From: Terriglobia bacterium
GTDB lineage: Bacteria; Acidobacteriota; Terriglobia; Terriglobales; Acidobacteriaceae
Reading direction: 5' to 3'
Assembly: GCA_020073395.1 (NCBI GenBank)
Contig: JAIQFF010000004.1
Location: 1 to 64,000 of the forward strand
DNA length: 64,000 bases
Below the pieces are notes generated by a model that was not told the origin of the DNA, made no database searches, and saw nothing but the letters and a program-made list of their open reading frames with translations. Positions 1 through 9,394 of the stretch are shown here, one piece after another; the first letter of the stretch is position 1; the number at the start of each line of letters is the position of its first letter. A program made the translations under genes and the position numbers.

Positions 1-96
1 GCCGAGCCTTGCCCGGCTGGGCGGGAGGGCACCCGCCCCTACGTGAGTCGTGGTGGCGCGTGCCGCGGAGCGGAACACATCGATATACTCAAAACC

Positions 97-2013
97 ATGA
101 ATCAGGAGAAATGCGACCGCGAACTGGGAATGGGACGCCGCATCACCCGCCGCGATTTTCTGAACGGGGTCGCGGTAGGGATCGGGGCCCTGGGCAGCGC
201 AGAGTTGAAAGGGTTGCCTTCAGGCGCTGAAGCAGCCGAGGACGCGATTCATTCTCCGGCGGGATTCTACCCGCCCGCGCTCACGGGTTTGAGAGGCAGT
301 CAGCCGGGCGCCTTTGACGTTGCCCACGCCCTGCGCGATGGAACTTTCTGGGACACCGCCGGAAGCCCGTCCGACACCGGTGAGACCTACGATCTGATTG
401 TCGTGGGCGGTGGCATCAGCGGCCTGGCTGCGGCTTATTTTCACCGCAAGGGGGCCGGTCCTAATTCCCGCATTCTCGTTCTCGACAATCACGATGATTT
501 CGGCGGGCATGCCCGGCGCAACGAGTTTCGCGTGGGCAAACGCCTGCTTCTCAGCAACGGCGGGACCCAGTCAATCGAGAGTCCATCAGAGTACAGCGAG
601 GTCGCCAAGGCCGTTCTCAAAGACCTGGGGATCGAGACGAAAAAGTTCTACAAGGCCTACGATCAGAAGCTCTACGCGCACCTGGGGACGGCATGCTTCT
701 TCGACAAGGAGACTTTCGGCGAAGACCGCGTGGTGCCGGGCATGGGCTCGCTCCCATGGCCCGAGTTTCTCGACAAGGCTCCGCTGCCGGAAAAGGTACG
801 GCACGAGATTGTGCGGCTTTATACCGAGAAAAAGGATTACTTGCTGGGCTTATCGCGCCAGGAAAAGCAGGCGCGTCTAGCCAAGATCAGCTACGCCGGT
901 TTCTTGACCGATATTTGCCATGCCGATCCTGCCGTTCTGCCGTTCTTCCGTACTTATACCCACGATCTGTTCGCCGTGGGAATCGAAGCCATCTCAGCCC
1001 TCGCCTGCTACAGAAACCCCGACGACTACGGGGCATACCAGTACGCGGGCTTCCACAGCATGGACCTGGGAGAGACTGCAGAAGACGAAGGCGAGCCTTA
1101 CATTTTTCATTTTCCCGATGGCAACGCCTCGGTCGCGCGGCTGTTGGTCCGGTCACTGGTCCCCGGATGCATTCCAGGACACACGATGGAAGACTTAGTC
1201 ACGGCCCGCGCCGATTACGGCAAGCTGGATCAGCCTTCGTCCCCCATTCGTATTCGCCTTAACGCGACGGCCTCGCGGGTACGTCACCTTGGCCCGCCCG
1301 ATGCGGCGAAAGAAGTGGAAGTCGCCTATGTGCGGGAGGGAAAGTTACAGAGCGCCAAAGGAAAGGCCTGCGTGTTGGCCTGCTACAACGGCATGGTCCC
1401 GTACCTCTGTAACGAACTGCCGGAGACGCAGAAAGAGGCGCTGCATTACGGAGTCAAGGAGCCCTTCATCTACACCCACGTCGCGATTCGCAACTGGACG
1501 GCGTTTCACAAGCTGGGCATCCGGCAGATCGTTTCGCCTGGCGGGTATCACTGCTTTACCATGCTGGACTTCCCGGTCAGCCTGGGTGCGTACAAGTTCC
1601 CCAGCAATCCTCAGGAACCCATGGTCCTGTTCATGCTGCGCACGCCTTGCAAACCCGGTCTGCCGCGCCGCGACCAGTACCGCATAGGAAGATTCGAGCT
1701 GATCAACACACCCTTTTCTACCTTCGAACGGAACATTCGCGACCAGTTGCAGCGCATGCTTTCCCCGGGCGGATTCGATGCCTCGCGAGACATCGCAGCC
1801 ATCACGGTAAACCGCTGGGGACACGGGTATGCGTACGAATACGATTCGTTTTCTGACCCTCAGTGGGCGCCGGAGGAGCGTCCCTGCGTGATCGGCCGCC
1901 AGCAGTTTGGACGCATCTCCATTGCCAATTCTGACGCCGGCGCCAGCGCTTACACCGATGCGGCCATCGATCAGGCCTATCGGGCGGTTCAGGAACAACT
2001 GAAAAGTTCATGA
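97..2013 (+). CDS. FAD/NAD(P)-binding oxidoreductase, spermidine dehydrogenase (SpdH)-like, TAT-exported
   Basis: Part of ORF 43..2013; likely start ATG at 97 or the downstream [13 protein letters not shown] (TAT RRDFL motif); Rossmann [18 protein letters not shown]; SpdH-like overall pattern. Confidence 0.75.
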   Translation: MNQEKCDRELGMGRRITRRDFLNGVAVGIGALGSAELKGLPSGAEAAEDAIHSPAGFYPPALTGLRGSQPGAFDVAHALRDGTFWDTAGSPSDTGETYDLIVVGGGISGLAAAYFHRKGAGPNSRILVLDNHDDFGGHARRNEFRVGKRLLLSNGGTQSIESPSEYSEVAKAVLKDLGIETKKFYKAYDQKLYAHLGTACFFDKETFGEDRVVPGMGSLPWPEFLDKAPLPEKVRHEIVRLYTEKKDYLLGLSRQEKQARLAKISYAGFLTDICHADPAVLPFFRTYTHDLFAVGIEAISALACYRNPDDYGAYQYAGFHSMDLGETAEDEGEPYIFHFPDGNASVARLLVRSLVPGCIPGHTMEDLVTARADYGKLDQPSSPIRIRLNATASRVRHLGPPDAAKEVEVAYVREGKLQSAKGKACVLACYNGMVPYLCNELPETQKEALHYGVKEPFIYTHVAIRNWTAFHKLGIRQIVSPGGYHCFTMLDFPVSLGAYKFPSNPQEPMVLFMLRTPCKPGLPRRDQYRIGRFELINTPFSTFERNIRDQLQRMLSPGGFDASRDIAAITVNRWGHGYAYEYDSFSDPQWAPEERPCVIGRQQFGRISIANSDAGASAYTDAAIDQAYRAVQEQLKSS

Positions 2014-2037
2014 TGCCGCCAGCGATCCAATCCGCTT

Positions 2038-2246
2038 TGTCATCCTGAGCGGAGTCAGCCCGTTCGCTTGCGAACGGGCTGATGAAGTCGAAGGACCCCT
2101 ATCTCAGGGAAGAAGCTGTCCTGCGTTCTTTCTTGAAGCGCGATCGGATGAAGACAATAAGGCCGCCAGCACTCCCGTTAACATAGGGGTCCTTCGACTT
2201 CGTGGCTGCTTCGCCAAGCGAAGCAGCCCCTCCGCTCAGGATGACA
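2038..2246. repeat. Paired inverted palindromic element (family A, copy A1/A1')
   Basis: Left arm 2038-2101 TGTCATCCTGAGCGGAG..hairpin..GAAGTCGAAGGACCCCTA; right arm 2184-2246 is the same layout in inverse orientation. Confidence 0.9.
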
Positions 2247-2265
2247 TTCCAAAGGGGTCGAAGTG

Positions 2266-3357
2266 TTAATCGGTTTGCTTGGTGATGTTCAGCAGAACTC
2301 CTACGCAGGCCAGGGTCACGAACAGCGACGAGCCTCCGTAGGACACGAAGGGTAGCGGGATCCCCTTGGTCGGCATCAAGCCCAACACCACGCTCATATT
2401 GATGAAGGCTTGCACCACCACCATGCTGGTAATCCCGACCGCGAGCAGGCGGCCGAACATGTCCTGAGTGCGGAGCGCAGTGCGAACTCCACGCCACAGG
2501 AAGATCCCAAAAAGCAGCAGAAGGACCAGCGAACCCAGCAGGCCCAACTCTTCGGCGGTCACGGCAAAGATGAAGTCGGTGTGCGGCTCAGGAAGGTAAA
2601 ACAGTTTCTGCTTCCCTTCCATGAACCCCATGCCGGTGATGCCTCCCGTGCTAACCGCAATAAGCGACTGAATAATGTGGAAGCCCTTGCCCTGCGGGTC
2701 CGAGTAGGGATTGAGAAACGCGAGAATGCGGTCGCGGCGATAGGCCACATGGAAAATAAGGAAATAGAGTGGTAGCAACGACGCCAGACCGGCGTATCCC
2801 AGCCAGCGCAGGTCGAGGCCGGCCACGAACAGCATGCATGCGGTAATCGCGGCGCAGGCGATGGCAGTACCCAGGTCCGGCTGAAACACGATCAGGCCGA
2901 GAAACATCAGGGTGGGCAGCACCGCGGGCAACAGCGTGTTTCGCCAGTCATTCATGGCGTTGATGCGGCTCTCCAGAAAGAAAGCGAGAAAGAGAATGAT
3001 TGCGATTTTGGCGACTTCAGACGGCTGGAAAGAGAACCCGCTGAAATGAATCCAGCGGTGGGTGTTGTGGGCGCGGTCGAGAAAAAAGACCGAGATCAGC
3101 ATCAGCGTGGTGAGGCCCAACACCGAGAACACGACCCCGGGATGCTTGTAGCGGCGGTAGTCGACTTTCATCGCCACGACCATGGCTGCGAGGCCGCCGG
3201 CGGCCCATCCCACCTGCCGCAACAGGAAGTAGTACCCGGACCCGTAACGTTCCTTCGCCATGACCGCAGACGCGCTGAATACCATCACCAATCCGATAAA
3301 TACCAGGATCAGGGTGACGGTAAACAGCCAGCTATCGACGCTTACACGCTTGGCCAT
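2266..3357 (-). CDS. ftsW: Cell division lipid II polymerase FtsW (SEDS family)
   Basis: 363 aa multi-TM; FSASAVMA, FQPSEVAKIA, and C-terminal GIPLPFVSYGGSS SEDS signature; position in dcw block. Confidence 0.95.
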   Translation of the reverse strand: MAKRVSVDSWLFTVTLILVFIGLVMVFSASAVMAKERYGSGYYFLLRQVGWAAGGLAAMVVAMKVDYRRYKHPGVVFSVLGLTTLMLISVFFLDRAHNTHRWIHFSGFSFQPSEVAKIAIILFLAFFLESRINAMNDWRNTLLPAVLPTLMFLGLIVFQPDLGTAIACAAITACMLFVAGLDLRWLGYAGLASLLPLYFLIFHVAYRRDRILAFLNPYSDPQGKGFHIIQSLIAVSTGGITGMGFMEGKQKLFYLPEPHTDFIFAVTAEELGLLGSLVLLLLFGIFLWRGVRTALRTQDMFGRLLAVGITSMVVVQAFINMSVVLGLMPTKGIPLPFVSYGGSSLFVTLACVGVLLNITKQTD

Positions 3358-3454
3358 GGGGAATTCATTTCACCACGGAGGCACTGAGACGCGGAGGGGA
3401 ATGTCTGTGAATTTCCGGGAGGGCTGTAACTATCTTGGTTCCCCTGGGAAAGGC

Positions 3455-3578
3455 TCGTGTAGGCGCGAGCGCCCCGCTCGTGCGGCGAGCTACCACAAGC
3501 CACGTGGGACAACCGCCCCCGACTGTCCCCACGTGGTCTCTGGCGATTCAAGAAACAGCACGAGCGGGACGCTCGTGC
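3455..3578. repeat. Cluster of three hairpins in the ftsW-murD gap
   Basis: GCACGAGCG-GGA-CGCTCGTGC at 3558-3578; CCACGTGGGACA (3500-3511) / TGTCCCCACGTGG (3524-3536); GCGAGCGCCCCGCTCG upstream. Confidence 0.75.
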
Positions 3579-3587
3579 CCACATTGG

Positions 3588-4952
3588 CTAGGGTCGGGCC
3601 TCGGCGGCCAGGGAGTGTACTACTTCTTTAAAGACCCTTCCCCGGTGCTCGTAGTTCCGGAACTGATCGAAACTGGCGCAGGCCGGGGCCAGGAGAACAA
3701 TGTCCCCAGCCGCAGCCGTCGCCGATGCGCGTCTCAGCGCGGTTTCCAGGGTCTCCGAGTGGTCAACCTCGACGTTCTTGATCTGGGACTCGATCTTTTC
3801 CGCGGCCGCGCCAATCGTATACACCCGCTTGACCCTCTGCCGCAGCAGATCGTTAAGCAGCGTATAGTCGCTGTCTTTGTCCTTGCCACCGAGAATCAGG
3901 TGGACATTTGCCGGGAACGATTCCAGGGCCTTGATGGTCGCATCCACGTTGGTCGCCTTGGAGTCGTTGTAGTACTCCACGTCGCGAATCGTCGCCACAT
4001 ATTCCAGCCGGTGCTCGACCGCTTTGAAGGCGCGGACGGCCTTGGCGATGCGCCCAGGCTCGCAACCCATAAGCACGCCGGCGCAAACCGCGGCCAGCAC
4101 ATTCTCGACGTTGTGGCCTCCCTTCAGCGGTATTTCCGAGGCCAGCATGATCTCGCGCTGGCCCTTGGTATCGCGAAAAAGGACCCGCCCATCGTGGACG
4201 TACGCCCCCTGCTTTACCTCTTCCTTGCGGCTGAACCAGAACACTTGCGCCCGCGTTCGGCCCGCCAGTCCGGCACAGGTGGGATCATCGGCATTCAGGA
4301 CGGCAAAATCTTCCGAATGCTGGTTTTCAAATATGCGCGCCTTGGCGTTGGTGTACGCCTCGAAAGTGCGATGACGGTCAAGGTGGTCGGGCGTGATGTT
4401 GAGCACGACAGCAACTTTTGGACGAAAGGTCTGGATGGTCTCCAACTGGAAGCTCGATACTTCCAGCACCACGACCGTGTCAGCTTTCGCCCGCTCGACC
4501 AGGGAAATTGCCGGGGTGCCGATATTGCCGCCGACAATGGTCGGGAATCCACCCGCCGCGACAATTTCACCGGCCAGCGTGGTGGTCGTAGTTTTTCCGT
4601 TCGAACCGGTGATGGCGACGATGTTCCTCGGCAGGAATTGTGAGGCCAGCTCAATCTCGCCAATCACGGGCTCGCCAAGGGCACGAGCCTGCAGCAGCGG
4701 CGGCGAGTCCACGGGAACGCCGGGGCTGACCACGATCAGGTCCTGCCCCCGAAAAGTACGCTCACCATGCCCGCCGGTTTCGACCACAATGCCGTGATCG
4801 AGCAGGACCGGAATTTCTTCTCCCAGCTGATCTTGCGGCTTGGCATCTGAGACCGTGACCTTCGCACCCCGGGCCTGCAGAAACAAGGCCGAGGCCACGC
4901 CGGATTTGCCCAGGCCGACGACCAGCACGCGTTTGTTGGCAAGATCCATCAA
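3588..4952 (-). CDS. murD: UDP-N-acetylmuramoyl-L-alanine--D-glutamate ligase
   Basis: 454 aa; VVGLGKSGVASALFL, ITGSNGKTTTTTLAGEI Mur ligase P-loop, DHLDRH motif. Confidence 0.95.
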   Translation of the reverse strand: MMDLANKRVLVVGLGKSGVASALFLQARGAKVTVSDAKPQDQLGEEIPVLLDHGIVVETGGHGERTFRGQDLIVVSPGVPVDSPPLLQARALGEPVIGEIELASQFLPRNIVAITGSNGKTTTTTLAGEIVAAGGFPTIVGGNIGTPAISLVERAKADTVVVLEVSSFQLETIQTFRPKVAVVLNITPDHLDRHRTFEAYTNAKARIFENQHSEDFAVLNADDPTCAGLAGRTRAQVFWFSRKEEVKQGAYVHDGRVLFRDTKGQREIMLASEIPLKGGHNVENVLAAVCAGVLMGCEPGRIAKAVRAFKAVEHRLEYVATIRDVEYYNDSKATNVDATIKALESFPANVHLILGGKDKDSDYTLLNDLLRQRVKRVYTIGAAAEKIESQIKNVEVDHSETLETALRRASATAAAGDIVLLAPACASFDQFRNYEHRGRVFKEVVHSLAAEARP

Positions 4953-4962
4953 GAAACTGCTT

Positions 4963-5023
4963 CTGGCTCCCGGCTTCTGGCTTGAAGCCTGTGGTCTTTG
5001 GCTAGTGGCTAGGAGCCAGCAGC
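4963..5023. repeat. Degenerate 7-bp-period tandem array (murD-mraY gap)
   Basis: Phased heptamers GGCTCCC GGCTTCT GGCTTGA AGCCTGT GGTCTTT GGCTAGT GGCTAGG AGCCAGC (4965-5020); ends CTGGCTCC/GGAGCCAG are complementary. Confidence 0.75.
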
Positions 5024-5025
5024 TT

Positions 5026-6159
5026 TTATCTTAGCTTTAGTGTAGTCAGGGCGAACAGGGCAAACACCAGCGATCCGATCCAGAAGCGCACAATAATTTT
5101 TGATTCCGACCAGCCCAGCAGTTCGAAGTGATGGTGCAGCGGCGCCATCTTGAAAATGCGCTTCTTCCTCAATTTGTAGGACACCACTTGAAGAATCACG
5201 GACAGCGCCTCGATCACGAAGATGCCGCCGATGAAGGGTAGCAGCAGTTCCTGCTTGATCATCACGGCCACCGTGCCGATGGCGCCGCCCAAGGCGAGAG
5301 AACCTACGTCTCCCATGAAGACCTCGGCGGGGTGGGCGTTATACCAGAGGAATCCGATGGCCGCTCCTACCATGGCCCCGCAGAAAATCGTCAGTTCGCC
5401 GGCCAGCGGCATGCGCTGCAGTTCAAGATACTGAGCGAAGGTGGCGTGGCCGCTGACGTAGGTAAGCACTGCCAGCGCCCCGGCAGCAATGACGGTGCAC
5501 CCGATGGCCAGACCGTCCAGGCCGTCGGTAAGGTTCACGGCGTTGCTCGACCCGACGATGACCAACACGACAAAAGCGACAAAAGGAAGAAACGCCAAGG
5601 GCCAAAGCGCAGGATTGTTCACCAGCCGTTCGATCACCAGGTCGGGATGAAACTGTTTAATGAAGGGAACCATCAGCTTGGTTGAGTACGAACCCTGGGT
5701 TTGCATGGCAATCAGCGCAACCGCAATCACGACGCTGACGGCAATCTGCAAGCCCAGCTTGGCTCTCGAGGTGAGGCCTAGATTCCTCCGGTTCACCACT
5801 TTGATGTAGTCGTCGGCGAATCCAATGGCGGCGAAGGCGCAGGTGGCAAAAACCGCGATCCAGATAAAGAGGTTGCTCAGATCGGCCCATAACAGCGTCG
5901 GCACAACGATAGAAATGGCGATCAGCAGACCGCCCATGGTCGGCGTGCCGGCCTTCTTCTGATGGGCCTTGGGCCCTTCTTCGCGGATGAACTGTCCGAT
6001 TTGAAATTCGCGCAGACGGTTGATGACGATAGGTCCGACGATGAGTGCCGTGAAAAGGGCGGTGAGGCTGGCGAATGCTGTACGAAATGTCAAATACCGG
6101 AAGATACGAAATGGCGGGAAGTAGTGGAACAGCTTCAGGTACAGCAGCCAGTAGAGCAA
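5026..6159 (-). CDS. mraY: Phospho-N-acetylmuramoyl-pentapeptide transferase
   Basis: 377 aa; [41 protein letters not shown] motifs. Confidence 0.97.
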   Translation of the reverse strand: MLYWLLYLKLFHYFPPFRIFRYLTFRTAFASLTALFTALIVGPIVINRLREFQIGQFIREEGPKAHQKKAGTPTMGGLLIAISIVVPTLLWADLSNLFIWIAVFATCAFAAIGFADDYIKVVNRRNLGLTSRAKLGLQIAVSVVIAVALIAMQTQGSYSTKLMVPFIKQFHPDLVIERLVNNPALWPLAFLPFVAFVVLVIVGSSNAVNLTDGLDGLAIGCTVIAAGALAVLTYVSGHATFAQYLELQRMPLAGELTIFCGAMVGAAIGFLWYNAHPAEVFMGDVGSLALGGAIGTVAVMIKQELLLPFIGGIFVIEALSVILQVVSYKLRKKRIFKMAPLHHHFELLGWSESKIIVRFWIGSLVFALFALTTLKLR

Positions 6160-6171
6160 TCAGCCTCCCAT

Positions 6172-6260
6172 CAGTCGTCGGTCTTCAGTCGTCAGAATTC
6201 GATGTTTGAATTAATGATCGGCGGTCTTTGATTTGCCTGACGACCGACGACCGACGACTG
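6172..6260. repeat. 24-bp inverted repeat of heptameric units, overlapping murF 3' end
   Basis: Left arm 6172-6195 CAGTCGTCGGTCTTCAGTCGTCAG; right arm 6237-6260 CTGACGACCGACGACCGACGACTG; 22/24 complementary; both arms have 7-bp period. Confidence 0.85.
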
Positions 6261-7608
6261 CCTCCAAAGCTCGTTCCAACTTTACCCCGCGCGACGCTTT
6301 GAGCAGCACCACGTCGCCTTCGCGCTTTTCGCGTGCCAGCCACTCACCGGCTTCTTCGGGTGTGACCACGAATTCTGCCCTGATTCCGGCGCGGCTTGCG
6401 GCCTCGACCATCTGCTGCGCCAGGCCTCGCACCCCAACTAATATGTCGATCCCCTTGTCCGCCATGTGCTGGCCTGAGCGGCGATGCAGTTCTTCTCCCG
6501 ACGGACCCAGTTCCAGCATCTCGCCCGCGACCACGATGCGGCGCTTGGCTGGCATTGCAGCCAGCGTGTCCACCATCGCGTTCAGCGCCGTTGGATTGGA
6601 ATTGTAACAATCGTTGATGACTGTGATGTTGCCCAGTTGGACGACCGCCCCCCGTTTGTCTGCGGGAGCCAGAGTCGCCAGTGTCTGGGTGGCTTCCGCT
6701 GGGCTCAGGCCTCGCTCGATTCCGGTCGCGACCGCGGCCAGGGCGTTGTAGATATTGTGCGTGCCCACGAGGGGCAAAGTGGCAGCTTCCCGGCAGCCGC
6801 CGGCCACGACATCGAACGCCGAACCGGCCGCGCCGCAGGACTCGATGTTCTCCGCACGCACGTCCGCTGTCTGATGAAGTCCGTAGAGCACAACCTTGCC
6901 GCGAAAGTCGCGGCCGAACTGGGAAACGTACTCGTCGTCGGCATTGAGGATCGCTTTCCCGCCCGCGGGCAGGGCTTCAATCAGTTCGTACTTCGCCCGC
7001 GCGATTTCGGCCACAGACTTGAAGAATTCCAGGTGGACCGGGGCCACGTTGGTGACCACTCCGATTTCGGGCTGCGCGATTTTGGCCAGGGCGGCGATCT
7101 CTCCCCGATGCGACATACCCATCTCGATGACTGCGGCCTCATGTTCAGGCTCGATTTTCAGCAGCATCAGCGGTAGACCGAAATGATTATTGAAGTTGCC
7201 TTCGGACTTCAGCACCCGGAAGCGGGAAGAGAGTACATGGGCAATCGCTTCTTTGGTGGTGGTCTTGCCCGTGGATCCGGTCACACCGATCAGCGGCTTC
7301 GCCCACAAACGGCGGACGGCGGCGCCCAAAGTTTGCAGAGCCACCAGGGTATCTGGCACCGCCAGCAGACGGGTCTTCACCGCATAGCGCGCCAGTTCGT
7401 CCCTGCGGACGACGGCCGCCACGGCACCCTTCTCCAGCGCCTGCTGGACGAAATCGTGGCCATCCATGCGCTCGCCCTTGACCGCAAAAAAGAGCTCACC
7501 GGGCTGGATGGTGCGGGAATCGATCGAGTACGCCTGGGCAATCGCCTTGTGATCGAATTCGCCGGTGGCCGAAATGAATTCGGCGACTCTCGAAAGCGGG
7601 AGTTTCAT
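6211..7608 (-). CDS. murF: UDP-N-acetylmuramoyl-tripeptide--D-alanyl-D-alanine ligase
   Basis: 465 aa; GVTGSTGKTTTKEAIAHVL, YNSNPTAL; ATGA overlap with murE at 7605-7608. Confidence 0.95.
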   Translation of the reverse strand: MKLPLSRVAEFISATGEFDHKAIAQAYSIDSRTIQPGELFFAVKGERMDGHDFVQQALEKGAVAAVVRRDELARYAVKTRLLAVPDTLVALQTLGAAVRRLWAKPLIGVTGSTGKTTTKEAIAHVLSSRFRVLKSEGNFNNHFGLPLMLLKIEPEHEAAVIEMGMSHRGEIAALAKIAQPEIGVVTNVAPVHLEFFKSVAEIARAKYELIEALPAGGKAILNADDEYVSQFGRDFRGKVVLYGLHQTADVRAENIESCGAAGSAFDVVAGGCREAATLPLVGTHNIYNALAAVATGIERGLSPAEATQTLATLAPADKRGAVVQLGNITVINDCYNSNPTALNAMVDTLAAMPAKRRIVVAGEMLELGPSGEELHRRSGQHMADKGIDILVGVRGLAQQMVEAASRAGIRAEFVVTPEEAGEWLAREKREGDVVLLKASRGVKLERALEAVVGRRSSGKSKTADH

Positions 7609-9128
7609 GCGCGTTTTCCGGCGGCGGCGTTCGACGACTTGCAGTCGTATCCGGCGTCGCGCAGCACTTTCTGCGCCACTTCCACATCGTCAAATGGTAT
7701 CGTCCCGTCCCGCATAATCTGGACTTTCTCGTGACCCTTGCCGGCGATGAGCACAATGTCTCCCGGATTCGCATCGCGGACCGCCAGCGCGATGGCAGCT
7801 TTGCGGTCGGGTTCGGTCTTGTATTTCGTGCCCGCGCGTTGCAGTCCCACCATGGCGTCATTAATGATGGCTAGTGGATCTTCACTGCGCGGATTGTCCG
7901 AGGTCAAGATTACGAAATCGCTGCCCCGTCCGGCGGCCTCGCCCATTAAAGGGCGCTTGGCCCGGTCGCGATCGCCGCCACAGCCAAAGACGGTGATCAC
8001 CTTGCCCTTCTGGCCCGCCTGCTGAACGAATTCCCGCGCCAGCGCGGTCAGGTTTCGCAGGGCGTCATCGGTATGAGCGTAGTCGACCACCACGGTGAAG
8101 GGCTGCTGGCAGTCCACACGTTCGAAACGGCCGGGAACGCGGGTAAGCGCCGCTACTCCCTGGGCCATCTTATCCGGCGCGCAGTTCCGCGAATAAGCCG
8201 CACCCGCCGCCGCCAGAATGTTGTAAACATTCACCTTTCCGATGAGCGGAGAAAACAGCGGAATGGTTTCCTTCGGGGTGATCAGATCAAATCTCGTCCC
8301 CCGCAAGGTGATTTCGACTTTCTCGGCGCGGAAGTCGCCCTTCGCCAGCCCGTAGGTTAGCACTTCCGAACTACGCTTTTTGCTAACCTTCACCAGCTTC
8401 TGGCCGTATTCGTCGTCGGTGTTGAGCACGGCTGCACGGGGCGCCTCGGTGCCGCAGCCTTCGAACAATACCTGTTTCGAGGAAAAATACTCTTCCATAG
8501 TGCGATGATAATCGAGGTGGTCGCGAGTCAGGTTGGTGAAGACGGCGACGTCGAATGGAATCCCGTAAACCCGCTGCTGCTCCAGCGCGTGTGAGGAAAC
8601 TTCCATCACCGTCTCAGTTGCGCCTTGTCCCAGGGCCTGGTTCAGAACACGATTCAGTTCCAGAGCTTCTGGAGTCGTGTGCGGCGCGGGAAGAGTCTTT
8701 CCGGCAACGTGATATTCGATGGTCCCGACCAGCGCGCTGTTGCGGCCCGCGGCGGTAAAAATGGATTCGAGCAGAAATGCGGTCGTACTTTTCCCGTTCG
8801 TGCCGGTGATGCCGGTGATGGCCAGCCGCTCGGCCGGCTTCTTGTAGAAGTTGGCGCTTAGTCGCGCCAGCGCCCGCCGTCCGTGCGGCACCTGCGCCCA
8901 GGCTACGTCCGCGCGAGGCTTCTCAGTCGCCGAGTCGGTAACGATCGCGACGGCTCCCGCGGCGATTGCCTGATCGATGAATCTATTTCCATCACTCGAT
9001 TCGCCCCGCATAGCGAGAAAGGCATCGCCCGGCTTGATCCGGCGCGAGTCATATTCCAGTCCGCCGATGCCCGGGTTGCCGCTTTGAGAAAGCACCTCCG
9101 CGCCGTATAGGAGTTCGAGGAAAGTCAT
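7605..9128 (-). CDS. murE: UDP-N-acetylmuramoyl-L-alanyl-D-glutamate--2,6-diaminopimelate ligase
   Basis: GITGTNGKSTTAFLLESI, TNLTRDHLDYH, DNPRSEDP (DNPR meso-Dap motif); ORF 7605..9173, likely start MTFLELL at 9128. Confidence 0.95.
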   Translation of the reverse strand: MTFLELLYGAEVLSQSGNPGIGGLEYDSRRIKPGDAFLAMRGESSDGNRFIDQAIAAGAVAIVTDSATEKPRADVAWAQVPHGRRALARLSANFYKKPAERLAITGITGTNGKSTTAFLLESIFTAAGRNSALVGTIEYHVAGKTLPAPHTTPEALELNRVLNQALGQGATETVMEVSSHALEQQRVYGIPFDVAVFTNLTRDHLDYHRTMEEYFSSKQVLFEGCGTEAPRAAVLNTDDEYGQKLVKVSKKRSSEVLTYGLAKGDFRAEKVEITLRGTRFDLITPKETIPLFSPLIGKVNVYNILAAAGAAYSRNCAPDKMAQGVAALTRVPGRFERVDCQQPFTVVVDYAHTDDALRNLTALAREFVQQAGQKGKVITVFGCGGDRDRAKRPLMGEAAGRGSDFVILTSDNPRSEDPLAIINDAMVGLQRAGTKYKTEPDRKAAIALAVRDANPGDIVLIAGKGHEKVQIMRDGTIPFDDVEVAQKVLRDAGYDCKSSNAAAGKRA

Positions 9129-9186
9129 TGTTTGGATTCTAGTGCACCGAGCCGTCGAAACAAGTGTCATCACAAGAGCAGCGGGG

Positions 9187-9332
9187 TAATCCTGAGCGGA
9201 GGTGAACGTTTCGCTCGCGAAACGTTCGGCGGAGTCGAAGGATCGCTACGCGTACGCACAGGTATCGCCAGGGGTCGTTCGACTCCGCGTGAAGCCCGCG
9301 CGGCGGGGCGTCACTCTACGCTCAGGATGGCA
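9187..9332. repeat. Family A paired palindromic element, diverged (copy A2), murE-ftsI gap
   Basis: ATCCTGAGCGGAG...GAACGTTTCGCTCGCGAAACGTTC...GGAGTCGAAGGATC, then CAGGGGTCGTTCGACTCCGCG...CTCAGGATGGCA inverted. Confidence 0.75.
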
Positions 9333-9394
9333 GATGATTCGGTTCCAACTAACCGCTCGTTGCTTTCTCTTCTGCGGCGCCAGCGCGGGTTTCC

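Noticed and set aside
1345-1998. 217-aa minus-strand ORF inside the SpdH-like gene
   Set aside because: Antisense frame of a well-supported CDS; low-complexity Arg-rich translation.
3435-4643. 402-aa plus-strand ORF antisense to murD
   Set aside because: Shadow ORF from high-GC coding; the opposite strand has clear MurD motifs and this frame has no recognisable domain.
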